The notes below the pieces were generated by a model, which was given only the letters and a program-made list of their open reading frames with translations, did not search any database and had not been told where the DNA came from. Positions 18,902 through 27,940 of a stretch of DNA of 64,000 nucleotides are shown here, piece after piece. The translations under genes and the position numbers were made by a program. Each line of letters begins with the position of its first letter. The stretch's first letter is position 1. The stretch lies in assembly GCF_019222765.1 (NCBI RefSeq), contig NZ_CP078145.1, positions 2,542,001 through 2,606,000 of the forward strand. Direction: 5' to 3'. The DNA comes from Nocardia iowensis. Lineage in GTDB: Bacteria; Actinomycetota; Actinomycetes; Mycobacteriales; Mycobacteriaceae.

Positions 18902-18973
18902 GATCTCACAGGCGGTCCACACTGCCCACGGAGCCTCTAGCGGCTGTGAACCGTATGGCGGGTCTGTGAGATC
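18902..18973. repeat. Long inverted-repeat element before pgeF
   Basis: GATCTCACAG (18902-18911) is the exact reverse complement of CTGTGAGATC (18964-18973). Inside, GCGGTCCAC can pair with GTGAACCG, giving a long interrupted hairpin. It lies between the ftsZ terminator and the pgeF start and could be an RNA structure or a small repeat element. Confidence 0.4.
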
Positions 18974-19015
18974 GCGGACGGGGGTGATGGTGGGGCGGTT
19001 GACTAGGGTTGTGGG

Positions 19016-19744
19016 ATGACTTCTGCTCCGACTTTGACGGTTCGACGAGTGACGACGACCAGGGCGGGCGGGTTTTCGGCGCCGCCGTATGAGTCGTTCA
19101 ATCTCGGCGATCATGTCGGTGACGATCCGGCGGCGGTGCGGCGCAATCGCGATCGGCTGGCCGAGGGGATCGGGCTGAGCCCGGACCGACTGGTGTGGAT
19201 GGAACAGATTCACGGGCGCAATGTCGAGATCATCGACGGCCCACGGGACGAGCCGGTGCCTGCCACCGATGCGATTGTCACCACTGTGCCCGGTCTCGCG
19301 CTGGTGGTGCTGACTGCCGACTGTGTGCCGATCCTGCTGTCCGATGACGAGGCGGGTGTGCTCGCCGCGGTGCACGCGGGGCGGATCGGCGCCAGGATCG
19401 GGATCGTCCCCCGGGTGCTCGAGGCGATGGTGTCGGTGGGTGCTCGGGTGGATCGGATCGGTGCGTTCCTCGGTCCGGCCGCCTCGGGCCGCCAGTACGA
19501 AGTGCCCGCCGCCATGCGCGCCGACGTCGAGGCGCAGCTGCCGGGCAGTGCCGCCACCACGGTGCGCAACACCCCATCACTGGACCTGCGCGCCGGAATC
19601 CGCAGGCAGCTCATCGAAGCGGGGGTCAGCGGGGTGGCCGTCGACCCGCGCTGCACCATCGAAGATCGCACCCTGTTCAGCCACCGCCGCGGCGCACCCA
19701 CCGGGCGGCTCGGCAGCGTGATCTGGGCCGAGGCGGGCGCATGA
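19016..19744 (+). CDS. pgeF: Peptidoglycan editing factor PgeF (YfiH/multicopper-type)
   Basis: The YfiH/YlmD family (polyphenol oxidase fold, Pfam Cu-oxidase_4) was shown in E. coli to edit misincorporated amino acids in peptidoglycan precursors; others report purine nucleosidase activity. The 242-residue protein keeps the metal ligands as judged by motif: H66 in QIHG, C103 in TADC and H120 in VHAG. The usual HAGWRG loop reads HAGRIG here and the CYE cysteine is replaced (GRQYE). Its place after ftsZ matches Rv2149c. It overlaps yggS by ATGA. Confidence 0.85.
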   Translation: MTSAPTLTVRRVTTTRAGGFSAPPYESFNLGDHVGDDPAAVRRNRDRLAEGIGLSPDRLVWMEQIHGRNVEIIDGPRDEPVPATDAIVTTVPGLALVVLTADCVPILLSDDEAGVLAAVHAGRIGARIGIVPRVLEAMVSVGARVDRIGAFLGPAASGRQYEVPAAMRADVEAQLPGSAATTVRNTPSLDLRAGIRRQLIEAGVSGVAVDPRCTIEDRTLFSHRRGAPTGRLGSVIWAEAGA

Positions 19745-20514
19745 GCCGGGCGGCGGAACCGGAGACCGCGGCGGCAATCGGTGAGCGGACTGCCGAATTG
19801 GCCACGAACCTGGCCGGGCTACTGCAGCGAGTCGACGCGGCTTGCCTTGCGGCGGGGCGGGATCCGGGCTCGGTGCGTCTACTCCCCGTGACGAAATTTT
19901 TTCCGGCCGAGGACGTGGCGATCCTGTACCGCCTCGGTCGGCGCGAGTTCGGTGAATCGCGCGAGCAGGAGGCGACGGCCAAGGTGGCGGCGCTGCCCGA
20001 GCTGGTGGGTGACGAAGACCTCTCGGATGTCCAGTGGCACATGATCGGACGGCTCCAGCGCAACAAGGCGAAGATCGTCGCGCGGTGGGCGCACACCGTG
20101 CACTCGGTCGACAGCGAACGCCTGGCAACAGCCCTTGACGCGGGTGCGCGGGCCGCCTTGGCCGCGGCGGAGCGGACCGAGCCGGTGCGCGTCCTGTTGC
20201 AGGTGAGCCTGGACGAGGATCCGTCGCGCGGCGGTGTCGGGCCCGGCGAATTGACCCGACTCGCGGATCACGTTGCGGCATCTTCGGGATTACGACTGTC
20301 CGGTCTGATGGCTATTCCGCCATTGGGGGCTGAGTCTGATGCGGCATTTGCGCGACTTGCGACTTTGCACACGCTGCTACTCGCCGAGCATCCCGGTGCG
20401 ACAGAACTTTCCGCAGGAATGTCGGGCGATCTGGAATCGGCGATCGAACACGGCTCGACGTGTGTGCGTGTCGGTACCGCCTTGATGGGCGCTCGACCGA
20501 TAACCTCGGCGTAG
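19741..20514 (+). CDS. yggS: YggS/PROSC family pyridoxal-phosphate homeostasis protein
   Basis: A single-domain alanine-racemase-like PLP protein of 257 residues with no enzyme reaction established; it buffers pyridoxal phosphate and affects amino-acid pools. The PLP lysine is K52 in LLPVTKFFP. WHMIGRLQRNK, GLRLSGLMAIPP and the phosphate-binding end LSAGMSGDLESAIEHG are diagnostic. The start is in an ATGA overlap with pgeF. The ftsZ-pgeF-yggS-sepF order is the standard actinobacterial one. Confidence 0.93.
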   Translation: MSRAAEPETAAAIGERTAELATNLAGLLQRVDAACLAAGRDPGSVRLLPVTKFFPAEDVAILYRLGRREFGESREQEATAKVAALPELVGDEDLSDVQWHMIGRLQRNKAKIVARWAHTVHSVDSERLATALDAGARAALAAAERTEPVRVLLQVSLDEDPSRGGVGPGELTRLADHVAASSGLRLSGLMAIPPLGAESDAAFARLATLHTLLLAEHPGATELSAGMSGDLESAIEHGSTCVRVGTALMGARPITSA

Positions 20515-20621
20515 CAAAGAAACCTCATCAGTCACATTCGACACATATGCTTGGGACAGACGAGGGCTGAGCAAGACTTCAACACCCGGCCGCCACCGGG
20601 GCCGAAGGAAGGTCGACCAAA

Positions 20622-20705
20622 ATGAGCGAGCGCAGCGAGCGAGTAATCGACGCAGCCACCATCGTGGTCATGACGGAGCCGAGCGAGAGCGAGGCGCGGT
20701 CATGA
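20622..20705 (+). CDS. Repeat-encoded 27-residue peptide, copy 3
   Basis: A 27-codon frame ([10 protein letters not shown]...SESEARS) with a strong ribosome site 9 nt upstream; its TGA overlaps the next ATG. Of the four copies this one has the best initiation signals, so it should be translated whenever the sepF message is. No known function. Confidence 0.55.
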   Translation: MSERSERVIDAATIVVMTEPSESEARS

Positions 20706-20781
20706 GCGAGCGGAGCGAGCGAACAGTCGACGTCGTCACGTCCGTGGTCAAGCCGGAGCCTGGCGACAGCGAGGCACGGTC
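20622..20781 (+). repeat. Two tandem 80-bp units directly before sepF
   Basis: Units 20622-20701 and 20702-20781 match at about 64 of 80 positions by hand count and are clearly related to the pair before mraY (shared GAGCGCAGCGAGCGA start and AGCGAGGCRCGGTC end). They lie exactly between a ribosome site (GAAGGAAGG, 20604-20612) and the sepF ATG, as if inserted at the start codon. Each ends with GAGG 7 nt before the next ATG. Confidence 0.9.
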
Positions 20782-20785
20782 ATGA
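20702..20785 (+). CDS. Repeat-encoded 27-residue peptide, copy 4
   Basis: A 27-codon frame ([10 protein letters not shown]...GDSEARS) that begins in the stop of copy 3 and ends in TGA 20783-20785, overlapping the sepF ATG at 20782. It would pass ribosomes to sepF by termination-reinitiation. No known function. Confidence 0.5.
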   Translation: MSERSERTVDVVTSVVKPEPGDSEARS

Positions 20786-21591
20786 GCACGCTGCACAAGT
20801 TCAAGGCCTACTTCGGCATGGTTCCGCTGGAGGATTACGAAGACGACTACGTCGACGATCGTGCTCCCCGGGCCGGTGACGAGCGCGGCACGCGCAGGCC
20901 ACGGCCCCGTGACTACGCCGACCGCGGCGGCTACGGTGCCGACCGGTACCCCGAAGACCGTTACGGCGCAGACCATTACGGCGCCGACGGGTTCGATCGC
21001 GAAGAGGTCGACTACCCGGAGCCCGCCTACAAGTCGCCGTACAAGGCCGGGTACCCCGTTTCCCGCCGCGACGACTACGCCGACGAGCCCTACGGCGAAG
21101 ACCGCTACGAGGCGCCGCGGCGTCCCACCCGGATCGAGGCCGCGCCGTCGTCGGGCCGGTTCCGGGCGGGCGGCAGCGCGCCGTCGCTGCGCGGCGCTAC
21201 CCGCGGTGCGCTCGCCGTCGATCCCGAGGCCGAAGAGCGGCGGCTGGAGGAGCGCGTGCGCCCCGAGCCGGCACCCGCGCGCAGGCCGGGGATCTTCGAG
21301 GACGGAGGCCCCTTGTCCAAGATCACCACACTGCGCCCGCGTGACTACAGCGAGGCCCGCATCATCGGCGAGCGATTCCGCGAGGGCAACCCGGTGATCA
21401 TGGACCTGGTCGAGCTGAGCAACGCCGACGCCAAGCGGCTGGTCGACTTCGCCGCCGGGCTCGCGTTCGCGTTACGTGGCTCGTTCGACAAGGTGGCCAC
21501 GAAGGTGTTCCTCCTCTCACCGGCCGATGTCGACGTATCAGCCGAAGAACGCCGACGCATCGCCGAAACCGGCTTCTACAACCAGAAATAA
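20782..21591 (+). CDS. sepF: Cell division protein SepF
   Basis: SepF tethers FtsZ to the membrane and is the main Z-ring anchor in actinobacteria, which lack FtsA. The 269-residue protein starts with the amphipathic membrane-targeting helix [15 protein letters not shown], has a long acidic, Tyr/Asp/Arg-rich linker (about 20-165), and ends with the SepF core (from [16 protein letters not shown]) that binds the FtsZ tail. Its start is immediately preceded by two 80-bp repeat units, which likely change its translation. Confidence 0.95.
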   Translation: MSTLHKFKAYFGMVPLEDYEDDYVDDRAPRAGDERGTRRPRPRDYADRGGYGADRYPEDRYGADHYGADGFDREEVDYPEPAYKSPYKAGYPVSRRDDYADEPYGEDRYEAPRRPTRIEAAPSSGRFRAGGSAPSLRGATRGALAVDPEAEERRLEERVRPEPAPARRPGIFEDGGPLSKITTLRPRDYSEARIIGERFREGNPVIMDLVELSNADAKRLVDFAAGLAFALRGSFDKVATKVFLLSPADVDVSAEERRRIAETGFYNQK

Positions 21592-21680
21592 GGTCGTGAT
21601 CTGGGGGGAGTTGCAGACCGGTCGCATGCGGGGCGGCGCGGTCATTTTGCGCAAAGCGGATTTTGCGGCAGAGTGAAGTC

Positions 21681-21983
21681 GTGGCCTTGTTCGCGGTGCT
21701 GTACTTCGTACTGTTCATCTTCTGGCTGTTGCTGATCAGCCGGGTGATCGTCGAGTTCATCCGTAGCTTTGCTCGTGACTGGCGCCCCACCGGTGTCGTT
21801 GTCGTGATCCTCGAGGTGATCTTCACGATCACCGACCCTCCGGTGAAACTCCTGAGGCGCTTGATACCACCGGTGTCACTGGGGGGAATTCGACTGGATC
21901 TGTCCATTATGGTCCTGCTTTTCATCGTCTTCATCTTGATGTCGATCGTGGGCAGGCTCGGGCAACCGGTAGCCCCGGTGTGA
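21681..21983 (+). CDS. YggT family membrane protein
   Basis: A 100-residue protein with two hydrophobic regions (about 2-22 and 70-92) around the conserved segment VIVEFIRSFARDWRPTG and ITDPPVKLLRRLIPP, the YggT signature. The family lies between sepF and divIVA in actinobacteria (Rv2146c) and is implicated in cell shape or osmotic response, without a defined reaction. I chose GTG 21681 because it gives the family N-terminus; a TTG at 21663 would add six residues. Confidence 0.88.
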   Translation: MALFAVLYFVLFIFWLLLISRVIVEFIRSFARDWRPTGVVVVILEVIFTITDPPVKLLRRLIPPVSLGGIRLDLSIMVLLFIVFILMSIVGRLGQPVAPV

Positions 21984-22051
21984 CAGAATGGGCCGTGAAG
22001 TAGCTTGCTAGATCTGCTAGATCTCCAAAAGACGCGTGAAGGGATCCTTCC

Positions 22052-22909
22052 ATGCCGCTGACTCCAGCCGATGTGCACAACGTCGCGTTCAGCAAACCGC
22101 CGATCGGGAAGCGCGGCTACAACGAGGATGAAGTCGACGCCTTCCTGGATCTCGTCGAGCAGGAGCTCTCGCGTCTGATCGAGGAAAACGCTGATCTGCG
22201 TCAGCGGGTCGCCGAACTCGACGCAGAACTGGCTGATGCCAAGAAGAATCGCGGCCCGGTCGGCCCGAACAACGTGAAAGCGCCTGTCCAGCAGGCACCG
22301 CCGCCGCAGCCCGAGCCGATCAAGCCGCCGGTTCCGGTCGCCCCGCCTGCGCCGATGCCCGCCGCGCCGGTCCAGAAGGACGCGCCGAGTGCGGACGCGA
22401 ACCTGCAGGCCGCCAAGGTGCTCAGCCTCGCCCAGGAGATGGCGGACCGGCTGACCAGTGACGCCAAGGTGGAGGCGGAGAACCTGCTGTCCAACGCCAG
22501 GGCAAACTCTGAGCGTCTGGTCGGCGATGCCAGGACCCGGTCCGAGGCGATGATTGCCGACGCCCGCCAGAAGGCCGACGCCATGCTGTCGGACGCGCAG
22601 TCCCGCTCGGACAACCAGCTCCGTCAGGCCAAGGAAAAGGCCGACGCACTGCAGGCGGACGCCGAGCGCAAGCACACCGAGATCATGGCGACCATCACCC
22701 AGCAGCGCAGCGTGCTGGAGAGCCGGATCGAGCAGCTCAAGACCTTCGAGCGGGAATACCGGGTGCGGCTGAAGTCCTACCTGGAGTCGCAGCTCGAGGA
22801 GCTGGAGAATCGCGGCTCAGCGGTCCCCGTCGACGGTGGCGAGGCGTTCGCCGATGCCAACACGGCCAACAACCTGCAGCCCGCCACGTTTGCCAAGGGT
22901 GGCAAGTAG
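22052..22909 (+). CDS. wag31: Polar growth protein Wag31/DivIVA
   Basis: Wag31 is the cytoplasmic coiled-coil protein that marks the poles and recruits the elongation machinery. The 285-residue product opens with the membrane-binding DivIVA head ([20 protein letters not shown]), followed by the [15 protein letters not shown] coil, a Pro-rich linker (about 83-115) and a long Ala/Glu/Arg coiled coil (about 125-255). In mycobacteria it is phosphorylated by PknA/B near residue 73. It follows yggT by 68 bp. Confidence 0.96.
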   Translation: MPLTPADVHNVAFSKPPIGKRGYNEDEVDAFLDLVEQELSRLIEENADLRQRVAELDAELADAKKNRGPVGPNNVKAPVQQAPPPQPEPIKPPVPVAPPAPMPAAPVQKDAPSADANLQAAKVLSLAQEMADRLTSDAKVEAENLLSNARANSERLVGDARTRSEAMIADARQKADAMLSDAQSRSDNQLRQAKEKADALQADAERKHTEIMATITQQRSVLESRIEQLKTFEREYRVRLKSYLESQLEELENRGSAVPVDGGEAFADANTANNLQPATFAKGGK

Positions 22910-22983
22910 CCGCTCACACCGAGCACCGCAGTTCGTACAACTAGAAGAACTGTCGAGCCGCCTGGCATGCCTTGGGGGTCCCC

Positions 22984-23187
22984 ATGCTCGTCTTGACGCT
23001 TGTTCTTGCCGCCATCGGATTCGCCCTGCTAGTGGCGGCGCTGACCACCGGATCGGTGATCTGGGCGTGGGGTTGCATCGTGGTCTGCGTACTCGGCGCG
23101 GTGCTGTTGCTGGTAAGTGCCCTGTCCATGCGTCGGCCGGACGGAGACTCCACTCCGCCGCCACCTGGGCGTCATGCCAAACGTTGA
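22984..23187 (+). CDS. Small two-helix membrane protein downstream of wag31
   Basis: A 67-residue protein that is almost entirely two hydrophobic helices (about 1-20 and 26-48) with a short Pro/Arg-rich polar tail. A small membrane gene is found after wag31 in mycobacteria too (Rv2144c), so it is probably the same conserved gene, of unknown function. ATG 22984 is preceded by TTGGGGG with short spacing. Confidence 0.7.
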   Translation: MLVLTLVLAAIGFALLVAALTTGSVIWAWGCIVVCVLGAVLLLVSALSMRRPDGDSTPPPPGRHAKR

Positions 23188-23240
23188 GGGCGTACCGTCG
23201 CCCTGGCAGGTGCGCCGAAAACAGGGTTGACCGTACTGGC

Positions 23241-23480
23241 TAGAATCAAACATGAACACGGTGTCGATCCGGCTATCACCGGGGAGCCTTCGGAAGAACA
23301 GCGCGTGCTGCCCGCTCGGCGGCGCCGCCCAGTAGAACCGAACGGGTGAGCCCGTCACAGCTCGCAATGAGAGGTTCGGCAGCTCTGGCCGGACAAGCGG
23401 GGTGGTACCGCGGTTTCGGCGCACCGGGCGTCGGCATCGTCCCCGTGCCAACGAAGACGGCACGAGGAGACGCATCCGCG
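23241..23480 (+). promoter_or_regulatory. ileS T-box riboswitch leader (translational type)
   Basis: The leader contains the T-box antiterminator core GGGTGGTACCGCGG (23399-23412) that reads the acceptor end of uncharged tRNA. Upstream, CCGGCTATCACCGG forms the Stem I specifier loop with the isoleucine codon ATC at 23275-23277. TAGAAT at 23241-23246 is a likely -10. No intrinsic terminator is seen; the ribosome site GAGGAG (23464-23469) lies just past the T-box, as expected for the actinobacterial class that controls translation initiation. The N. farcinica homolog is a structural model for this class. Confidence 0.92.
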
Positions 23481-26400
23481 ATGGCGGACCAAACTTCCAG
23501 CAACAGCGGGTACCCGCGGGTCGACCTTGGTGTCGGCTCGGGATCGTCGTTCCCCGATCTGGAGCGCCGCGTACTCGACGCGTGGGCGGCCGCCGGCACC
23601 TTCCGAGCGAGCATCGAAAACCGTTCCGGGGCAGCGGAGTTCGTCTTCTACGACGGGCCGCCCTTTGCCAACGGTCTGCCACATTATGGGCATTTGCTCA
23701 CCGGATACGTCAAGGATCTGGTACCGCGATTCCAGACGATGCGCGGCAAGCGTGTCGACCGGCGTTTCGGCTGGGACTGTCACGGATTGCCCGCGGAAAT
23801 CGAGGCGGAAAAGCAGCTCGGTATCACGGACAAATCACAGATCGACGCAATGGGCCTCGCCGAATTCAACGCGGCCTGCAAATCCTCGGTACTGCGCTAC
23901 ACCGGAGAATGGCGCGATTACGTGACGCGTCAGGCCCGCTGGGTGGACTTCGACAACGACTACAAGACACTCGATCTCGACTTCATGGAGTCGGTGATGT
24001 GGGCGTTCAAGTCGCTGCACGAGAAGGGGCTGATCTACCAAGGCTTCCGGGTGCTGCCCTACAGCTGGTACGAGCAGACGCCGCTGTCGAATCAGGAAAC
24101 CCGCCTCGATGACGCGTACAAGATGCGCCAGGACCCGGCGGTCACCGTCGACATGGTGTTGCGCGTGCCCGCCGAGCATCCGCTGCACGAGCTGGACGGC
24201 GCCAACGCGCTGATCTGGACCACCACTCCGTGGACCCTGCCGTCGAACCTGGCGATCGCGGTGCACCCCGACATCCGTTACGTGCAGCTGCGCGCCGCCG
24301 ACGGCAAGCGCTATCTGCTGGCGGCCGAACGCGTGTCGCACTACACCCGGGAATTCGGTGAGCAGCCCGAGGTGCTCGGCGAGTACGACGGCGCGGCGCT
24401 GACCGACCTGTCGTACGAGCCGCCGTTCGACTTCTTCGCCGGCCACCCCCGTGCGCACCGGGTGCTGAACGCCGACTACGTGACCACCGACTCCGGTACC
24501 GGAATCGTGCACCTCGCACCGGCTTTCGGTGAGGAGGACATGGATGTCGCCACCGCGAACGGCATCGAGATCGTGCAACCGCTCGACGCGGGCGGCAAGT
24601 TCACCTCGATGGTGCCGCCGTACGAGGGCCTGATGGTGTTCGACGCGAACCCGGTGATCATCAAGGACCTCAAGGCCGCGGGAAAGCTGTTGCGGCACGA
24701 GACGATCGAGCACTCCTACCCGCACAGCTGGCGCTCCGGTCAGCCGCTGATCTACATGGCGGTGCCGTCCTGGTTCGTCGCGGTCACCAAGTTCCGCGAC
24801 CGGATGGTCGAGCTGAACAAGCAGATCACCTGGGTGCCCGAACACATCCGCGACGGCCAGTTCGGCAAGTGGCTGGAAGGCGCGCGGGACTGGAACATCA
24901 GCCGGAACCGCTACTGGGGCAGCCCGATCCCGGTGTGGGTCTCCGACGATCCGGCCTACCCGCGGATGGACGTGTACGGCTCGCTCGACGAGCTGGAGCG
25001 CGACTTCGGCGTGCGCCCGGACGATCTGCACCGGCCGATGATCGATGAGCTGACCCGGCCGAATCCGGATGACCCGACGGGCAAGTCGACCATGCGCCGG
25101 GTGCCCGAGGTGCTCGACTGCTGGTTCGAGTCGGGCTCGATGCCGTATGCGCAGGTGCACTACCCGTTCGAGAACAAGGAGTGGTTCGACAGTCACTTCC
25201 CTGGCGATTTCATCGTCGAGTACAACGGGCAGACCCGCGGCTGGTTCTACACCCTGCATGTGCTCTCGACCGCGCTCTTCGACAGCCCAGCCTTCAAAAC
25301 CGTTGCCGCGCACGGCATCGTGCTCGGTGACGACGGCCTGAAGATGAGCAAGTCCAAGGGCAACTACCCGGACGTGAACCAGGTGTTCGACCGGGACGGC
25401 TCCGACGCCATGCGCTGGTTCCTGATGAGTTCGCCGATCCTGCGTGGCGGCAACCTCATCGTCACCGAGCGCGGCATCCGCGAGGGCGTCAGCCATGCGC
25501 TGCGGCCGCTGTGGAACGCGTGGACCTTCCTGCAGCTGTACGCCTCGAAATCCGGTACCTGGCGCACAGATTCGCCGAATGTGCTGGATCGCTACATCTT
25601 GGCAAAGCTCGCGGAAACCCGGGACGCGATGACCGAGGCGCTCGAGGTCTACGACATCGCGGGCGCCTGCGAACAGCTGCGCGGGTTCGCCGACGCGCTC
25701 ACCAATTGGTATGTGCGCCGGTCGCGTTCGCGCTTCTGGAGCGAGGACCCCGATGCGGTGGACACCCTGCACACCGTGCTCGAGGTGGTCACCAGACTGG
25801 CCGCGCCGCTGCTGCCGCTGATCACCGAGGTGATCTGGCGTGGGCTCACCGGCGGCGAGTCGGTGCACCTGACCGACTGGCCCAAAGACGGTGAGCTGCC
25901 CGCCGATTCGGAGCTGGTCGCCGCGATGGACGAGGCCCGGGTGGTCTGCTCCACGGTGCTGAGCCTGCGCAAGGCGCAGAACCTGCGGGTGCGCCTGCCA
26001 CTGGCCGAGGTCACCATCGCCGCGGCCGACGCCGAGCGGTTGGCCCCGTACGCCGACATCATCGCCGACGAGGTCAATGTCAAGAAGGTCGATCTGACCA
26101 CCGACGTCGCCGTGCACGGCCGCTTCGAACTGGTCGTCAACGCCCGTGCCGCGGGTCCGCGCCTCGGCAAGGACGTGCAGACGGTGATCAAGGCGGTCAA
26201 GGCGGGCGAATGGTCAGAGAGCGCCGACGGCGTCGTCACCGCCGCCGGAATCGCCCTGCTCCCCGAGGAATACACCCAGCGTCTGGTCGCCGCCGAGCCC
26301 GAGTCCACCGCGGCGCTGCCCGGCAATGCGGGCCTGGTGGTGCTGAACTCGGTGGTCACCGAGGAACTGGAGGCCGAGGGCTGGGCCCGTGACCTGATCC

Positions 26401-26615
26401 GTGATCTGCAGGAAACCCGAAAGTCCTTGGGGCTGGACGTCTCCGACCGGATCACGGTGGTACTCGAGGTGCCCGCCGATCGGGCCGGGTGGGCCGAAAC
26501 CCACCGCGACCTGATCGCGGGCGAAATCCTCGCCACCACCCTCACCTTCGGCGACGCGGGCGCCGAGGCCGCCGACCTGGTCGGTGGCGTGCGCGCCCAG
26601 GTCACCAAGGCCTGA
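23481..26615 (+). CDS. ileS: Isoleucyl-tRNA synthetase
   Basis: IleRS charges tRNA-Ile and edits valine. The product is 1044 residues. The class I motifs are HIGH-like H68-Y-G-H and K621-[15 protein letters not shown] and the CP1 editing block ([10 protein letters not shown]) are also present. The long eukaryote-like form (over 1000 residues, tail ending VRAQVTKA) is the type often associated with lower mupirocin sensitivity and is normal for mycobacteria and Nocardia. ATG 23481 is chosen because it lies just after the T-box ribosome site. Confidence 0.97.
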   Translation: MADQTSSNSGYPRVDLGVGSGSSFPDLERRVLDAWAAAGTFRASIENRSGAAEFVFYDGPPFANGLPHYGHLLTGYVKDLVPRFQTMRGKRVDRRFGWDCHGLPAEIEAEKQLGITDKSQIDAMGLAEFNAACKSSVLRYTGEWRDYVTRQARWVDFDNDYKTLDLDFMESVMWAFKSLHEKGLIYQGFRVLPYSWYEQTPLSNQETRLDDAYKMRQDPAVTVDMVLRVPAEHPLHELDGANALIWTTTPWTLPSNLAIAVHPDIRYVQLRAADGKRYLLAAERVSHYTREFGEQPEVLGEYDGAALTDLSYEPPFDFFAGHPRAHRVLNADYVTTDSGTGIVHLAPAFGEEDMDVATANGIEIVQPLDAGGKFTSMVPPYEGLMVFDANPVIIKDLKAAGKLLRHETIEHSYPHSWRSGQPLIYMAVPSWFVAVTKFRDRMVELNKQITWVPEHIRDGQFGKWLEGARDWNISRNRYWGSPIPVWVSDDPAYPRMDVYGSLDELERDFGVRPDDLHRPMIDELTRPNPDDPTGKSTMRRVPEVLDCWFESGSMPYAQVHYPFENKEWFDSHFPGDFIVEYNGQTRGWFYTLHVLSTALFDSPAFKTVAAHGIVLGDDGLKMSKSKGNYPDVNQVFDRDGSDAMRWFLMSSPILRGGNLIVTERGIREGVSHALRPLWNAWTFLQLYASKSGTWRTDSPNVLDRYILAKLAETRDAMTEALEVYDIAGACEQLRGFADALTNWYVRRSRSRFWSEDPDAVDTLHTVLEVVTRLAAPLLPLITEVIWRGLTGGESVHLTDWPKDGELPADSELVAAMDEARVVCSTVLSLRKAQNLRVRLPLAEVTIAAADAERLAPYADIIADEVNVKKVDLTTDVAVHGRFELVVNARAAGPRLGKDVQTVIKAVKAGEWSESADGVVTAAGIALLPEEYTQRLVAAEPESTAALPGNAGLVVLNSVVTEELEAEGWARDLIRDLQETRKSLGLDVSDRITVVLEVPADRAGWAETHRDLIAGEILATTLTFGDAGAEAADLVGGVRAQVTKA

Positions 26616-26624
26616 CCGTCGGTT

Positions 26625-26652
26625 CGGGGCGGGACCAGCGGGTCCCGCCCCG
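26625..26652. terminator. Bidirectional hairpin terminator after ileS
   Basis: CGGGGCGGGACC pairs perfectly with GGTCCCGCCCCG around a 4-nt loop, starting 10 bp after the ileS stop. It separates ileS from the convergent small ORF and NTF2-like gene on the other strand. Confidence 0.8.
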
Positions 26653-26658
26653 ATTCGG

Positions 26659-26826
26659 CTAACCCCTGGACCGGCTCGGTCCGGTCTGGCCCGTTCTCGC
26701 CGGGGTGGCCGACACGCAACTCCCGAGCGGCGGCAACAGATACTCCGCCGCGCCTTCTCGGCGCTCGTCGCGCCGCTCCCGCCGCTCCGCCGCGACCCCG
26801 CGCTTGGCGGCCTTGTAGGCGCCCAT
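26659..26826 (-). CDS. Small basic protein coupled to NTF2-like gene (hypothetical)
   Basis: A possible 55-residue protein opening MGAYKAAKRGVAAERRERRD, strongly basic in its first half. Its ATG overlaps the stop of the upstream NTF2-like gene in a TGATG, the typical arrangement for translational coupling, and its stop falls just before the ileS terminator. No domain is recognised, and a chance high-GC frame cannot be excluded. Confidence 0.35.
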   Translation of the reverse strand: MGAYKAAKRGVAAERRERRDERREGAAEYLLPPLGSCVSATPARTGQTGPSRSRG

Positions 26827-27248
26827 CAGACCGGCGCCGTCAACTGCTGGACGATCGCGGCCGTATCCAGCCAGACGTTCTCCCGGCTGATCTTGTCGTC
26901 GCGGACCTCGCAGACGTGCAGTATCCGGAAGTCGATCGGCCGATTGCCGCCGGGGATGCCGAGGAATGTGCCGGTCGCCCTGCCGTACCAATGGGATTCG
27001 TCGACGAAGAAGTCCTCGCCGTAGTACCGGTGCACGCTCTCCATCTTGTCTTCGCTGATCGCGTCGAACAGGTCGCGGTAGCGCTGGGCGATCGCGGCCG
27101 GGTCACGCAGCGTGCCTTGTGGATCGCCGACCGCATCGTGCTCGACGTCGTCGGTCAGGGTCGCCATGATCGCGGCCACATCGTTGGCCGCCTCGGCCGC
27201 GCAGTGTCGCTCGAACAGCTCGTCCATCTCTTCATGGGTCATCGCCAC
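26826..27248 (-). CDS. NTF2/SnoaL-like domain protein
   Basis: A 140-residue protein with the alpha+beta cone pattern of the SnoaL/NTF2 superfamily: an N-terminal helix (EEMDELFERHCAAEAANDV), then ATLTDDVEHDAVGDP, RYRDLFDAISEDKMESV and a final antiparallel sheet ending ENVWLDTAAIVQQL. Such proteins bind small hydrophobic molecules; some are polyketide cyclases or isomerases. The start is ATG 27248 or 27242. It is divergent from a TetR gene 36 bp away, so it is likely controlled by that regulator. Confidence 0.8.
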   Translation of the reverse strand: MAMTHEEMDELFERHCAAEAANDVAAIMATLTDDVEHDAVGDPQGTLRDPAAIAQRYRDLFDAISEDKMESVHRYYGEDFFVDESHWYGRATGTFLGIPGGNRPIDFRILHVCEVRDDKISRENVWLDTAAIVQQLTAPV

Positions 27249-27262
27249 GCCCTCCTGAAAAT

Positions 27263-27314
27263 GAGAATCTGCTATCGTGGTGAGATGACTTTCTCACGGC
27301 GAGACGAGATTCTC
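27263..27314. promoter_or_regulatory. Candidate operator between NTF2-like and TetR genes
   Basis: GAGAATCT (27263-27270) is matched by AGATTCTC (27307-27314), and nested inside is GTGAG-N8-CTCAC (27280-27297) spanning the TetR start codon. The nested palindromes in a 36-bp divergent gap are the likely binding site of the TetR protein. Confidence 0.45.
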
Positions 27315-27935
27315 AATAGTGGTCGCGCGACGAATCAGAAGATGCGCACCAGGGAGGCGTTGATCAACGCCGGACTCGAACTCGCCCGCAACGGTCATTC
27401 GCCCTCGATCGCCGAGGTCGCCGAGGCCGCGAAGGTCTCGACCGCCACCGCCTACCGGTACTTCCCCAATCCGCAGTCGCTGTGGTCGGACATGGCCACC
27501 CGGCAGGCGAACTTCGTCGGCGGCTATCCGAATTTCCTGGACGACCTGCCCGAAGGCGCGGAGGAGCGCATCGACAAGGTGGTGCGCGAGTGCTGCGCCT
27601 TCCAGTTCGCGGACGAGGTGGTGTGGCGCGGTGTGCTGCGGGCGACCCTCGAACGCTGGTTCAGTCAGGTCGATGTCGCTGAGGCGGAACGGGTTCCGGT
27701 GCGCGGGGTGACTCGGCTGGAGATGGCGCGGGTCGCGCTGGCGCCGCTGGCGGACACGTTGTCGCCGGAGCGGTTGGAGCGTTTGGTGAATGCGGTCGTC
27801 CTGGTGTTCGGTGTCGAGGCGCTGGTCTCCACCCGGGATACCTGCGGCCTCGATCCCGCCGCGGCCACCGAGACGATGAGCTGGGCGGCCCGCGCCCTGG
27901 TTCGGGCTGCCGTGGCCGAGGTGAAGTCCGGTTAG
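27285..27935 (+). CDS. TetR/AcrR family transcriptional regulator
   Basis: A 216-residue regulator with the TetR helix-turn-helix at residues about 17-65 (TREALINAGLELA ... PSIAEVAEAAKVSTATAYRYFPN). The C-terminal domain, which binds the unknown ligand, resembles no specific subfamily I can name. ATG 27285 is chosen because it directly precedes the conserved N-terminus and lies within the palindromic region shared with the divergent NTF2-like gene, implying autoregulation. Confidence 0.9.
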   Translation: MTFSRRDEILNSGRATNQKMRTREALINAGLELARNGHSPSIAEVAEAAKVSTATAYRYFPNPQSLWSDMATRQANFVGGYPNFLDDLPEGAEERIDKVVRECCAFQFADEVVWRGVLRATLERWFSQVDVAEAERVPVRGVTRLEMARVALAPLADTLSPERLERLVNAVVLVFGVEALVSTRDTCGLDPAAATETMSWAARALVRAAVAEVKSG

Positions 27936-27940
27936 CTAAT

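Noticed and set aside
23835..26117. 760-codon open frame antisense to ileS
   Set aside because: Overlaps a complete IleRS with intact motifs; composition is typical of a shadow frame.
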